From Botryobacter ruber (lineage in GTDB: Bacteria; Bacteroidota; Bacteroidia; Cytophagales; Hymenobacteraceae): DNA of 64,000 nucleotides. The translations under genes were made by a program, and so were the position numbers. The DNA is taken from positions 21,657-85,656 of the forward strand of contig NZ_QCZK02000030.1 of assembly GCF_003347595.2 (NCBI RefSeq). Direction: 5' to 3'. This document shows, in pieces, positions 45,588-57,811 of this stretch (the first letter of the stretch is position 1; every line of letters starts with the position of its first letter). The notes below the pieces were generated by a model. That model ran no database searches. It was not told the origin of the DNA and worked only from the letters and a program-made list of their open reading frames with translations.

Positions 45588-47984
45588 CTACTTTGTCACG
45601 ATGGTAACTTCTGCGGGTTTCATGCCTGCGGCTGTTGCTTTCAGCTTAATAGTGCCCGGCTTGTTTTCTGATTTTATGATAACCTGGCATCTCCCCTGCC
45701 ACGCCTTGCGGTGCGGGTCGGTAAAACTTTCCAGGCTTTTCGGGTTCGCGTTGCCTACGCCTTCAATCACACCAGGTCCCTCGATTTCGAATTTCACGTG
45801 GTCCTCTGCCTTCGGATGACGCACGCCATTGGCGTCTACCAGTTCTACGGTAATGTAGCTCAGGTCGTGGTTGTCAGCTTTTATTTCGTTTCTGTCGACG
45901 GTGAGTTTCAGTTGCGTTGGCTCTGCTGCCGTTTGCAGCACGGAAGCAACCGCCTCTTCGCCATTGGCATAGGCAACTGCTTTCAGCTCGCCCGGCTGGT
46001 AGGGCACCTGCCACACGGCGGTAAACCGGGTGTCGCGGGTGGTGGGTTTGCGGCCCAGCGATTTGCCGTTGAAGAACAGCTCTACTTCGTCGCAGGAGGA
46101 GAATACGTTTACTTCGAGCGGCTTGCCTTCGTAGCCTTTCCAGTTCCAGTCGGCTACCAAATCATGCCACTTCCAGTTGCTCCAGGTTTCCGGGTTCGGG
46201 TTGGTTTCCGGGAACGAAGGGGTAGGCGGCTTTACGAACACCGATACATTCTGACCATTTTTCCAGAGGGCATCGCGGTAGTAGGACTGCGGACGCTTCC
46301 AGCCACAAATGTCGATGTCGCCTACGAAAGCCAGGTTCCACGGGTAAAAGTTTTTGTTCTGCTTGTAGCCCAGCCACCCGATGCTGGCCTCGCCAATGTG
46401 GTCGTAGGCCGTCCAGACGAAGTCGCCGATTACCCAAGGGTAATCCAGCACATCCATCCAGTAATCAAAGGCTTCGATGGTAAATGACTCGGCGGCATAC
46501 ACTACCCGGTTTGGCGTGCGCTCATGCTCGGACACATATTTGTCGCGGGCGTAGTTGTAGCCTATCACATCGAGCACCTTCATAAATTCTTCTTTATCCG
46601 GCCCTACGCCATTTACACCGTTCGTTACCGGGCGGGTTGGGTCGAGCTGGCGGATGTGGTCGGCCAGCATTTTGCCCACAGCGGCTACTTCCGGCTTGTG
46701 GCGGTTCGGGATTTCGTTGCCCGTGCTCCACATGATAATAGACGGGTGGTTGCGGTCGCGCTGCACCATCATCTCCACATCCTTCTGCCACCACTCGTTG
46801 AAGTACACGTTGTAGTCGTCTTTGTTCTTCTTCTCGTTCCAGGTATCGAAGGCCTCGTCAATCACGAGCATACCCAGGCGGTCGCAGGCGTCGAGGAAGC
46901 CGGTAGAAGGCGGGTTGTGGGCGCAGCGGATGGCGTTGTAGCCGCTGGCTTTCAGGATTTCTACGCGGCGTTCATCGGCACGCTCGTAGGCTTTGGCTCC
47001 CAATGGTCCGTTATCATGGTGCACACAGCCGCCCTTAAGCAGCATTGGCTTGCCGTTGAGTTGGAAACCGGTTTTGGCATCGAACGAAAGGGTGCGGATG
47101 CCAAACTTGGTTTCGGTGCGGTCGGTTAGTTTGCGGCCTACATATACTTCTGATACTGCCGTGTATTGTGTGGGCGACTCGGTAGACCACAACTCCGGTG
47201 AGGCCACCTTAATATTCTGGTTGAATTCATAAGGAGCACCGGCTGCAACGGTTTCGTTGCTTTCTGTTTTAGCTTTTTCGGCTCCGTTGGCATCGAGGAT
47301 GCGGGTAACCAGCCGTACTTTCGCTTTTCTGCCTGTGTTGTTGGCAACTTTTGTTCTGGCGTTTACAGTAGCAGCAGCTGAGGTAACTTCAGGCGTCGTA
47401 ATATAGGTGCCCCATTGCGCCACATGCACCGGCTCGAGGGTCTTGAGCCACACGTGACGGTAGATGCCGGAACCAGTGTACCAGCGGCTGTTGCGGCCTT
47501 CGTTCTTTACCTCCACGGCCAGCACGTTCTGCTGCCCCGGTTTTACTTTGTCGGTGATATCGTACCAGAACTCGCTGTAGCCATAAGGATAATTGCCCAA
47601 ATGCTGCCCGTTGAGCCAGACATCGGAGTTCATATATACACCGTCGAACTGCACCACCAGGCGCTTGCCTTTGGCAGCTGCCGGCACGGTAAAGGTTTTG
47701 CGGTACCAGCCGGTGCCACCCACTGTAAAGCCAATACTTACCCCGTTGATTGCCTCCGGGTCGAAAGGAGAATCGGTACCGGGAATGTCTTCGATGCTCC
47801 AGTCGTGCGGCAGGTTTACTTTGCGCCACTGCGCATCGTTAAAGCTTACCTGCTCTGCCCCCTGCACATCGCCCCGGTGGAAGCGCCAGCCGGCATCAAA
47901 TAACTGCTTTCGCTCTGTTTCCTTTTGTTGTGCCTGCAGGCAGAAGGAGATGAGGAAGCAGCAGGCAAAGAGTAGTTGTTTCAT
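45588..47984 (-). CDS. GH2 family glycosidase (beta-galactosidase/beta-glucuronidase type)
   Basis: The 798-residue product has a signal peptide (about 1-19, SFCLQAQ) and the GH2 layout: sugar-binding jelly roll (about 25-185; LPHDWSIEDIPG, GGTGWYRKTFTVP, NSDVWLNGQHLG), immunoglobulin-like domain, and a TIM barrel (about 300-600) with GIRTLSFDAKTGFQLNGKPM, YNAIRCAHNPPSTGFLDACD, and HPSIIMWSTGNEIP with predicted acid/base Glu424. Glu499 (VVYAAES) is the likely nucleophile. C-terminal Ig-like and DUF4982-type domains follow (VFSSCDEVELFFNGKSLGRK). Such enzymes release beta-galactose or beta-glucuronate from side chains in the periplasm. The gene stands alone, with a bidirectional terminator downstream. 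Confidence 0.9.
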   Translation of the reverse strand: MKQLLFACCFLISFCLQAQQKETERKQLFDAGWRFHRGDVQGAEQVSFNDAQWRKVNLPHDWSIEDIPGTDSPFDPEAINGVSIGFTVGGTGWYRKTFTVPAAAKGKRLVVQFDGVYMNSDVWLNGQHLGNYPYGYSEFWYDITDKVKPGQQNVLAVEVKNEGRNSRWYTGSGIYRHVWLKTLEPVHVAQWGTYITTPEVTSAAATVNARTKVANNTGRKAKVRLVTRILDANGAEKAKTESNETVAAGAPYEFNQNIKVASPELWSTESPTQYTAVSEVYVGRKLTDRTETKFGIRTLSFDAKTGFQLNGKPMLLKGGCVHHDNGPLGAKAYERADERRVEILKASGYNAIRCAHNPPSTGFLDACDRLGMLVIDEAFDTWNEKKNKDDYNVYFNEWWQKDVEMMVQRDRNHPSIIMWSTGNEIPNRHKPEVAAVGKMLADHIRQLDPTRPVTNGVNGVGPDKEEFMKVLDVIGYNYARDKYVSEHERTPNRVVYAAESFTIEAFDYWMDVLDYPWVIGDFVWTAYDHIGEASIGWLGYKQNKNFYPWNLAFVGDIDICGWKRPQSYYRDALWKNGQNVSVFVKPPTPSFPETNPNPETWSNWKWHDLVADWNWKGYEGKPLEVNVFSSCDEVELFFNGKSLGRKPTTRDTRFTAVWQVPYQPGELKAVAYANGEEAVASVLQTAAEPTQLKLTVDRNEIKADNHDLSYITVELVDANGVRHPKAEDHVKFEIEGPGVIEGVGNANPKSLESFTDPHRKAWQGRCQVIIKSENKPGTIKLKATAAGMKPAEVTIVTK

Positions 47985-48330
47985 GTATGATTTGTTGTGT
48001 GTTGTCTGAATTTGGATTCGTCAGATTGATGGATTTACAGGATTATTTTACGATGCTGGCATCAGACACTCGCAGGAGCTTAGCACACTGCGAGGTCACT
48101 CCTGCTGCGGCTCTCCGGATATATCAATTCTGCTCTTTCAGACGTCCAAGTCCGAAAGGTTTCTGTTGGGGACATCTTTGTCCCCGTACCGTTACATGCG
48201 GACACAGATGTCCGCAGCAGATGTAGTTCAGGACACAGATGTCCTGAACAGCAGAAACAGCGTGACTTTTGTGTGCTTTGATCATGCAAATCCTTAAATC
48301 CGGTAAATCCTGATTCAGACACAAAGTATT
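47985..48330. other. Spacer with four-hairpin element
   Basis: 346 bp between the GH2 and GH43/GH130-like genes. Its middle is the four-hairpin element of family C (48132..48256). No gene or clear promoter is seen. Confidence 0.65.
48132..48256 (+). repeat. Repeat family C: four-hairpin element, copy 1
   Basis: Four successive short palindromes built on GGAC...GTCC: an imperfect CTTTC...GAAAG stem, GGGGACATCTTTGTCCCC, GCGGACACAGATGTCCGC, and TTCAGGACAC/GATGTCCTGAA. The whole aligns, hairpin by hairpin, with the reverse complement of 53023..53164, so the two copies are in opposite orientation. Confidence 0.75.
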
Positions 48331-49473
48331 TTATTTATTTCGTGTTTCAGAAGCTGTGCCAGAATTAAACTGCAGCCTGCTTTTTCCCAAATCTTTCGAA
48401 GTGGCCACGGCAATACCGCGTTGCTCTTTTTTGTTTACCGCGTTGTAGAAGTGGTATACCACGCCATCATGTTTCACGACGAACGATTTGTGCGCATATA
48501 ATTCATCATACGGTTCTGATGATTCTATCAGGTTCTCGCCATTCCAGTCGGTCCAGTTTATCAGGTCATAGGAGCATGCGAAGCGGTTGAAAGCACCTTT
48601 CCGGTCTTCCCAGAAGGCACCGAAGTAAAACATCACCCACACATCATCCATCTTCTGCACAACACCATCGCCGGTAATACCTACCCGGTGGTGCACTACC
48701 GGGTCTTTCTGGAAGCGCTTCCAGGTCACCATGTCATCCGACACGGCCATACCGATGCGCTCGTACCAACGGGTGGGTTTATTATTTTCCAGGGAATCGC
48801 CCACGGCGTTGTAGTACATCACGAATGGATAGCCGGTGGTTTTATTTTTATCCCAGATAACGCTGCTTTTGAAGAGCTTATGCCGGTTTTCCCACCAGCG
48901 TACATCCGCGTCGTAGGGTGTGAGCACCGGTTTTGGCAGGCGCGTCCACTGATGCGGCACCGAAGGGTCTTTTTCGGTATAGGCAATGCCTATCGAAAGA
49001 GGCTCCACCTCGTAGCCTGTGGAATTGCCGCCGAAGTAGCTCATCCAGTATTTGTCGTCGTACTTTTGCAGTTTATAGCTGCCACCCCACTTATGCTCCT
49101 GCAGCGCATTGTAGCCCGCCTTCTGAAAGGCATCCCACTCCGTGGAATCTTTGCCAAAGCCCATGATTTTACCTTTGTGCTTCCAGTTGAGCAAATCGTC
49201 ACTTTCAGCCAGCCAGGTTTCGTAGCCTTTTCCATCGAATACAATGTAGGTCATGTACCACATGTTTCCTTTCCGGAACACCGTTGGGCAGTCCATTTTT
49301 TTGGAGTCGTCCGGCGGCGTCAGGACCAGGCCGTACTTGTAAGGGGTTTTTACTTCTTCGTACACTTTCTGCATCACCTCCTGCGGCACGACTTTCTTCG
49401 CGGTTTGTGCACAGGACGTTACTGTACTGAGTAACGCGAGAAGCAGGAGGATGCTTAAGCTTTGTATTTTCAT
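48331..49473 (-). CDS. GH43/GH130-like five-bladed beta-propeller lipoprotein
   Basis: The 380-residue product has a SPII signal with Cys21 (LLSTVTSCAQTAKK). The rest reads as a five-bladed beta-propeller of the GH43/GH130/GH117 type: 'DCPTVFRKGNMWYMTYIVFD' (first blade with the early Asp), 'ETWLAESDDLLNWKHKGKIM', 'WGGSYKLQKYDDKYWMSYFG', 'RIGMAVSDDMVTWKRFQKDP', 'ITGDGVVQKMDDVWVMFYFG', 'FNRFACSYDLINWTDWNGEN' and 'HKSFVVKHDGVVYHFYNAVN'. This is typical of enzymes that act on arabinose, galactose or mannose linkages, but the exact family and substrate are not assigned. As a lipoprotein it is membrane-anchored, facing the periplasm or surface. It lies 201 bp downstream of the GH78 gene; that gap is filled by a palindromic element. 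Confidence 0.8.
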   Translation of the reverse strand: MKIQSLSILLLLALLSTVTSCAQTAKKVVPQEVMQKVYEEVKTPYKYGLVLTPPDDSKKMDCPTVFRKGNMWYMTYIVFDGKGYETWLAESDDLLNWKHKGKIMGFGKDSTEWDAFQKAGYNALQEHKWGGSYKLQKYDDKYWMSYFGGNSTGYEVEPLSIGIAYTEKDPSVPHQWTRLPKPVLTPYDADVRWWENRHKLFKSSVIWDKNKTTGYPFVMYYNAVGDSLENNKPTRWYERIGMAVSDDMVTWKRFQKDPVVHHRVGITGDGVVQKMDDVWVMFYFGAFWEDRKGAFNRFACSYDLINWTDWNGENLIESSEPYDELYAHKSFVVKHDGVVYHFYNAVNKKEQRGIAVATSKDLGKSRLQFNSGTASETRNK

Positions 49474-49511
49474 TTGGGTAATATTTTTTTCTGCTATTAT
49501 ATCTCACTTCA

Positions 49512-49658
49512 TACCGCAAGTTTAGCGCCAGCGCAACTTGTGGTTACTCATAGCGCCAGTTTGTAACTGGCGTTCATTCCACGATGCTTTAGCTGCGCCA
49601 GTTACAAACTGGCTGTCATAACTAACCACCAGTTACCGCTACGCTCAAACTGGCGGTA
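49512..49658. repeat. Repeat family B: nested palindrome, copy 1
   Basis: Outer arms (TACCGCAAGTTTAGCGCCAG at the left, degraded; CTACGCTCAAACTGGCGGTA at the right) enclose an inner pair GCCAGTTTGTAACTGGC / GCCAGTTACAAACTGGC. The same structure recurs at 52866..53010, so the two copies flank the GH78 gene. Confidence 0.8.
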
Positions 49659-49674
49659 TTCAAGTTTGTCTCTC

Positions 49675-52476
49675 CTATAGCTCCTTCTTATCCTGCACCA
49701 CAAACTTATAAGTACCGGAGCCAACTTTTAGTTGTGCGCGCCCTTCTTTATGGCCCAGTTGCTGCAGGTCTTTGTTGCCGGCTACCGGTTTGCCGCCTTC
49801 GAATAACTGCGCTTTTTCAGAGGCAGGCAGATGAATGGTAGCGGTGGTGTTGGCTGGAATCGCCACGTTCAGTTCAAAGGTTTCGCCGTTCTTATTCCAG
49901 TCGGTGCTGATGGTGCCGTAGGGCGAGTCGTAGCTTACGTTGGAGGAAGTTACATTACCCACGGGCTCCGGACGAATGTCTATTTCATTGAAGGCTACTG
50001 AGTTCTCGGCAGGACGGATGCCACCTAAGCCGCTATAGAACCATTCCATCAGGTGGCCCAGCATCAGGTGGTTGTTCGAAACAGTCGGAAGCGCGGCCCA
50101 GGATTCGGTGAGGGCGGTAGCGCCTTGCTCCAGCTGGTAACCGTAGCCCGGTACGTCGGTGCGGCTGTTCATGTCGTAGATGACGTCGGAGCGGTTTTCG
50201 TTTTCCAGTACCCGCAGCACATAACGGTAACCGATGTCGCCTGCTGTCAGGGCGTTGTTGCGGCTTCGGATATCTTTTATCAGGTTCTCCACCACGGCAT
50301 CCTTGTACTGCGGCTCCACCAGGTTCATGTACACAGCCATGGCATTGGCCGCCTGGCTGCCGGTGGCGTATTGCTTCGTTTCCTTGTTGAAGAATTTCTT
50401 GTTGAAAGCTTCTTTTACTTCGGCAGCCAGCTTATCATATTTTCTGGCGTCTTCCGGTTTGCCCAGCATAGTGGCTATTTTGCTGATGATGTTCAGGTCG
50501 TAGTAGTAAATGGCGGTGCCGGTTACGCCCATCGGCGTGAGCTGCGACACGCCCGGCCGTTCGGGACCAAGGTCGTACCAGTCGCCGAGGCCCTGCGACA
50601 GGATGTGGCCTTCGGCCTGGTTAGCCAGGTAGTCGAGGTAGCGCTGCATCATGGGATAGCTGTCGGCAAGAATCTGTTTGTCGCCGTACCACTGGTACAT
50701 GTACCAGGGCATGATGATGCCGTTGCTGCCCCACTCCGGTGAGTCGCGGAACATGGTGCCGCCCCAGGTGAATATTACGTATTCCGGAGATGTTTCAGGA
50801 ATAAGGCCTTCCGTCGTCTGCGCCATTTGCATGTCTTTGGCTACTTTCCTGCACAGGCTGGCAATGTCGTAGTTGTAACGGAGGGAGCTGCCCATCAGGT
50901 GCACCTGCTCCAGCCAGCCCAGTTTCTCGCGGTGCGGACAGTCGGTGAACACGCTCACTGTGTTGCTGCGGATAGCCCAGTCAATCAGGCGGTCCGTCTT
51001 GTTGAATAGGTCGTTGGAAGTAGTAAACTGCCCTACCCGCTCCGCTGCGTTGCGGATGTGCAGACCTTTCAGGCTCGCCACCACCGGCAGGTTCTGCGGG
51101 TTTGCCTCGCCTTCCGGAGTGCCACCCTCTACGCGCACATAGCGGAAGCCGTAGTAGGTAAAGCGAGGATGCCAGGCTTCGGTGCCCTCTCCTTTCAGGG
51201 TGTACTCGTAGTAATAGGGACTGCCGGTATGCTTTTGCGTCACGTCGCCCTCGGCATCTAAGAGTTCGCCTGGGGTTATTTTTACTTTAGCGCCTTTTTT
51301 TCCTTTTACCGAAATTCCCACGATGCCCGATGCATTCTGCCCCAGGTCGTATACCCACACCCCTGGCTTTGGCTGCGTGATTTTTACAGGCGTAAAGTTC
51401 TCATGAATTTTCACCGGCGTTGCCAGCTGCGCTTCCAGTTTCTTCGGGCCGGTGGTCAGGATAACGGGCTTCCAGGTGTTGTTTTCTTTAAAGCCCGGCG
51501 TGTTCCAACCTGGTTGTTCCAGTGTGGCATCGTAATCTTCGCCGCCGTAGATGCTCGAGAAGACGATGGGACCGGGCGCCGTTCTCCAGGAGTTGTCGCT
51601 GATGATGTTTTCTGTTTTCCCGTCCTGGTACTCGAGCACGAGGCGGCAAATCATTTTCGGGTAACCAAACGAAGTCGTCAGTTTGCGGTAGCGCTCGCGG
51701 GGGATGTGGTAGAAGCCGTTGCCCAGCATCACGCCTACGGCATTATTGCCCTGCTTCAGCTGCTCCGTTACATCAAACGTCACGTACAGGGCGTGCTCGT
51801 CGTAATTGGTCCAGCCCGGGTCGAGGAAATGGTCGCCCACTTTGTTGCCGTTCAGGCTCATTTCGAAATGGCCCAGCCCGGTGATAAACATGGTCGCCCG
51901 CTTTACCGGCGCCTTCACGTTGAATTCCTTTCGTATGAGCGGGAGCACGTTTTTGCCGGGGCCTTTGTCGTTATGCCGGTTATTATCGACTGCCGGTACA
52001 ATGCGGTGCGATTCGGGCAACTCTTCGAAGCCAATCCAGCGTGCGCCTTTCCAGTCCTGCTCCGTTGGCAGGCCCATTTGCCATTTGGCAGGTTCGCTCC
52101 AGCCAGAGATGTTGCCTTTGTTGTCCCAGACCATCACTTTCCAGAAGTAGGTTTTGGTCGGCTCCAGTTTTTTTCCGCCGTAGGGCACCTGGATAGATTG
52201 GGAAGAAGTTACTTTTTTGCTGTCCCACACATTGCCTTTGTTCTTCTTTAGCGCCTCCGGGGTGTCTGCTACCAAGATACGGTAAGCCTTCTGCGTGACG
52301 CCCCGCTGCTTGGAGTTGAGTACCCACCGTAGACGCGGTGCGGCAGCTTCTACTCCCAACGGATTTTCCCGGTACTCACATTCCAGGTCTGCCACCTGCA
52401 GCGCTTTTTCTTTCTGCGAAAAGGCCTGAAAGGAAATGCAAAACAGCAAAAGGAAGAAGAAAAAATATCGGCTCAT
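49675..52476 (-). CDS. GH78 alpha-L-rhamnosidase
   Basis: The 933-residue product has a signal peptide (1-20, ISFQAFSQ) and the full GH78 layout: N-terminal Fn3-like domain (ECEYRENPLGVEAAAPRLRW, 'TYFWKVMVWDNKGNISGWSE'), two beta-sandwich domains (GLGHFEMSLNGNKVGDHFLD; 'DGKTENIISDNSWRTAPGP', 'VWVYDLGQNASGIVGISVKG'), then the (alpha/alpha)6 catalytic barrel. The catalytic motif TDCPHREKLGWLEQ lies at 511-524, with Glu517 in the position of the general acid, and the segment 'GATALTESWA' holds the predicted catalytic base. A C-terminal beta-domain follows. It cleaves terminal alpha-L-rhamnose, probably in the periplasm, from rhamnogalacturonan or glycosides. It has its own susC-like promoter and dyad and is flanked on both sides by copies of palindromic repeat B. 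Confidence 0.94.
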   Translation of the reverse strand: MSRYFFFFLLLFCISFQAFSQKEKALQVADLECEYRENPLGVEAAAPRLRWVLNSKQRGVTQKAYRILVADTPEALKKNKGNVWDSKKVTSSQSIQVPYGGKKLEPTKTYFWKVMVWDNKGNISGWSEPAKWQMGLPTEQDWKGARWIGFEELPESHRIVPAVDNNRHNDKGPGKNVLPLIRKEFNVKAPVKRATMFITGLGHFEMSLNGNKVGDHFLDPGWTNYDEHALYVTFDVTEQLKQGNNAVGVMLGNGFYHIPRERYRKLTTSFGYPKMICRLVLEYQDGKTENIISDNSWRTAPGPIVFSSIYGGEDYDATLEQPGWNTPGFKENNTWKPVILTTGPKKLEAQLATPVKIHENFTPVKITQPKPGVWVYDLGQNASGIVGISVKGKKGAKVKITPGELLDAEGDVTQKHTGSPYYYEYTLKGEGTEAWHPRFTYYGFRYVRVEGGTPEGEANPQNLPVVASLKGLHIRNAAERVGQFTTSNDLFNKTDRLIDWAIRSNTVSVFTDCPHREKLGWLEQVHLMGSSLRYNYDIASLCRKVAKDMQMAQTTEGLIPETSPEYVIFTWGGTMFRDSPEWGSNGIIMPWYMYQWYGDKQILADSYPMMQRYLDYLANQAEGHILSQGLGDWYDLGPERPGVSQLTPMGVTGTAIYYYDLNIISKIATMLGKPEDARKYDKLAAEVKEAFNKKFFNKETKQYATGSQAANAMAVYMNLVEPQYKDAVVENLIKDIRSRNNALTAGDIGYRYVLRVLENENRSDVIYDMNSRTDVPGYGYQLEQGATALTESWAALPTVSNNHLMLGHLMEWFYSGLGGIRPAENSVAFNEIDIRPEPVGNVTSSNVSYDSPYGTISTDWNKNGETFELNVAIPANTTATIHLPASEKAQLFEGGKPVAGNKDLQQLGHKEGRAQLKVGSGTYKFVVQDKKEL

Positions 52477-52506
52477 GGTATGTATTTACAAGATAATGAA
52501 CGGCTT

Positions 52507-52520
52507 AACTAGCATTCGTT
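52507..52520. promoter_or_regulatory. Dyad operator candidate in GH78 leader
   Basis: AACTAGCATTCGTT, a variant of AACNAACGTTNGTT, about 130 nt downstream of the -7 box. Confidence 0.45.
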
Positions 52521-52647
52521 AAAAAGTCAAAGCGACGGAGGCATCAAGTAGCCAGTCATCAAATTTATGAAAAACCAGCGAATGTGCCTGTTCCGGTTCC
52601 TGAAGCTCTCGTTCAGGCAGATTTCACCAAGCAAAGGCTTTCAATAT

Positions 52648-52676
52648 CAAATATAAAGATTTTATTTATATATAAA
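52648..52676 (-). promoter_or_regulatory. Promoter of the GH78 gene
   Basis: Minus-strand -7 box TATATTTG (52648..52655) with AT palindrome TTTATATATAAA (52665..52676) centred 15.5 bp from the box, as at the four susC promoters. Confidence 0.65.
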
Positions 52677-52702
52677 CAAATTATCCCCCGCTAAACTTCC
52701 TA

Positions 52703-52740
52703 CTGCACAGGAGCAGTGGGTATGGAGGCTGGTGCAGTAA
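52703..52740 (+). repeat. Repeat family A copy
   Basis: CTGCACAGGAGCAGTGGGTA then TGGAGGCTGGTGCAGTAA; a diverged forward copy. Confidence 0.6.
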
Positions 52741-52865
52741 CGCTTTTCTTTTGGAATGCCTTTTTCGCCCAGCGTTGTAGATGTAGCAAGAATGGGGCCT
52801 GTTTTGGATTGTTTGTTTGAAGGACAGGTCGGGACCCAATGCTGTAAACACAAAGAAAAAACTTA

Positions 52866-53010
52866 TACCGCCAGTTTGAGCGCAGCGGTAACTGGTGGTT
52901 AACATTAGTGCCAGTTTGTAACTGGCGTACATGCACGACAATTATAAATGCCAGTTACAAACTGGCCTCATGAAATACCACCAGTTACCGCTGCGCTCAA
53001 ACTGGCGGTA
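52866..53010. repeat. Repeat family B: nested palindrome, copy 2
   Basis: Well-preserved copy: outer arms TACCGCCAGTTTGAGCGCAG...and...CTGCGCTCAAACTGGCGGTA, inner arms GCCAGTTTGTAACTGGC and GCCAGTTACAAACTGGC. Total about 145 bp. Confidence 0.85.
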
Positions 53011-53022
53011 TAAAAGTAAAAA

Positions 53023-53164
53023 CCTGCTCTTCCGGACATCTTCTGTCCGGAAGCCACTCTGCTGCGGACGTCCGCGTCCGCGTGGGTAATTTTTTGGTAA
53101 AGACACACGGGGACGTGGACGTCCCCGGCAGAAATCTTTCGGACAAAAGATGTCCGAAAGAGCA
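53023..53164 (-). repeat. Repeat family C: four-hairpin element, copy 2
   Basis: Reverse-complement homologue of 48132..48256. Hairpins TTCCGGACAT/TGTCCGGAA, GCGGACGTCCGC, GGGGACGTGGACGTCCCC and TTTCGGACA/TGTCCGAAA. The copy directly abuts repeat B copy 2. Confidence 0.8.
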
Positions 53165-53184
53165 ATAGCGAAACAACAATTAAA

Positions 53185-53219
53185 CAGGAGCAGTGGCTGT
53201 GGAGGAAGGTGCAGCAAAG
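53185..53219 (+). repeat. Repeat family A copy
   Basis: CAGGAGCAGTGGCTGTGGAG then GAAGGTGCAGCAAAG, next to the terminator of the long GH2 gene. Confidence 0.65.
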
Positions 53220-53240
53220 CTTTCGGACGACTTCAAAATA

Positions 53241-53275
53241 AAAACCCCAGCTGCCGTTACGACTGCCGGGGTTTT
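53241..53275 (-). terminator. Terminator of the long GH2 gene
   Basis: AAAACCCC / GGGGTTTT arms with further pairing inside; followed on the minus strand by TTTTTATTTT, 20 bp past the stop. Confidence 0.8.
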
Positions 53276-53295
53276 TGCTGTTTCAAAAAGACCTA

Positions 53296-57046
<3,751 letters not shown>

Positions 57047-57811
57047 CTAATACCCAAACGCCATCGCACCACCATCCACACAAAAATCCTGCCCGGTGAT
57101 GTAAGAGGCGGCAGGCGAGGCCAGGAAGCAAATTATGGATGCCAGCTCATTCGGGTGCCCGAAACGGTGCAAAGGCATCCGGTTCAGAATTTTTGCTTTC
57201 CGGTCTGCGTCCATTACCTGGGTACTCATTTCGGAAGGAAACCAGCCTGGCGACACGGTATTTACCAGGATGTTCTCCTGGCTCCACTCCACGGCCAGTC
57301 CGCGTGTAATGCCCTGCACGGCGGCTTTGCTGGCGCTGTAGGGTACCACTTCCGAAAAGCCCAGGTGCGAGGCCATCGAACCGATGTTGATAATCCGCCC
57401 GATATGCGCCGACTTTTTCAGGTAAGGGAAAGCATGCTTGCAGCAGTTGAAAAGGCCTGTCACATTCACTTCCTGTATCTCTTCCCACTCCTGCGTTGTC
57501 AGTTCTTCGGCGCGTTTGCGTTTCGTGATGCCGGCGTTGTTTACCAACACATCAATGCCTCCTTCTTCGCCTATCTGAGTGAATACCCGCTGTATGTCTG
57601 CTTCGTCAGCCACATCCAGTTTAGCAAACACGATGCTGTCAGGCACTTCGCCTTTATAGTCTACCTTCACCTCTCCGGAACGGCTCAAGGCAAATACCTT
57701 CGCGCCACACTGTGCCAGCATAATGGCCTGGTGCAGCCCGAGGCCACTGGAAGCGCCTGTTACTATCACACGCAGCCCTTCTAGTGAGAAAAGCTCTTTT
57801 ATTTTATCCAT
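57047..57811 (-). CDS. Short-chain dehydrogenase/reductase, sugar-acid type
   Basis: The 254-residue cytoplasmic product is a classical SDR: NAD(P)-binding TGASSGLG (18-25), NNAG (91-94), Asn116, and the catalytic set Ser145, Tyr158, Lys162 (INIGSMAS ... YSASK). 'VNTVSPGWFPSEM' and the C-terminal 'ITGQDFCVDGGAMAFGY' are typical of the 250-residue FabG/gluconate 5-dehydrogenase/KduD branch. In a pectin locus, a KduD-like 2-deoxy-gluconate or keto-deoxy-sugar-acid dehydrogenase role is plausible. It lies one gene away from an enolase-superfamily sugar-acid dehydratase candidate, and the two could be successive steps. The sequence alone does not fix the substrate. It has long repeat-filled spacers on both sides, so its transcription unit is unclear. 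Confidence 0.88.
   Translation of the reverse strand: MDKIKELFSLEGLRVIVTGASSGLGLHQAIMLAQCGAKVFALSRSGEVKVDYKGEVPDSIVFAKLDVADEADIQRVFTQIGEEGGIDVLVNNAGITKRKRAEELTTQEWEEIQEVNVTGLFNCCKHAFPYLKKSAHIGRIINIGSMASHLGFSEVVPYSASKAAVQGITRGLAVEWSQENILVNTVSPGWFPSEMSTQVMDADRKAKILNRMPLHRFGHPNELASIICFLASPAASYITGQDFCVDGGAMAFGY

Larger units (their letters stand above)
52477..53295. other. Repeat-rich spacer upstream of GH78
   Basis: 819 bp holding the GH78 promoter and dyad, two copies of repeat A, one copy each of repeats B and C and the terminator of the long GH2 gene. Nearly every base from 52640 to 53280 belongs to one of these. No gene. Confidence 0.75.

Noticed and set aside
48132..48256. Row of short palindromes considered as a CRISPR array
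   Set aside because: The four units differ in sequence, spacers are far too short and irregular, and the second copy is an inverted duplicate; no cas genes are present.
49512..53164. Composite transposon around the GH78 gene
   Set aside because: No transposase or integrase gene is found in the interval and no target-site duplication is visible; kept only as a repeat observation.
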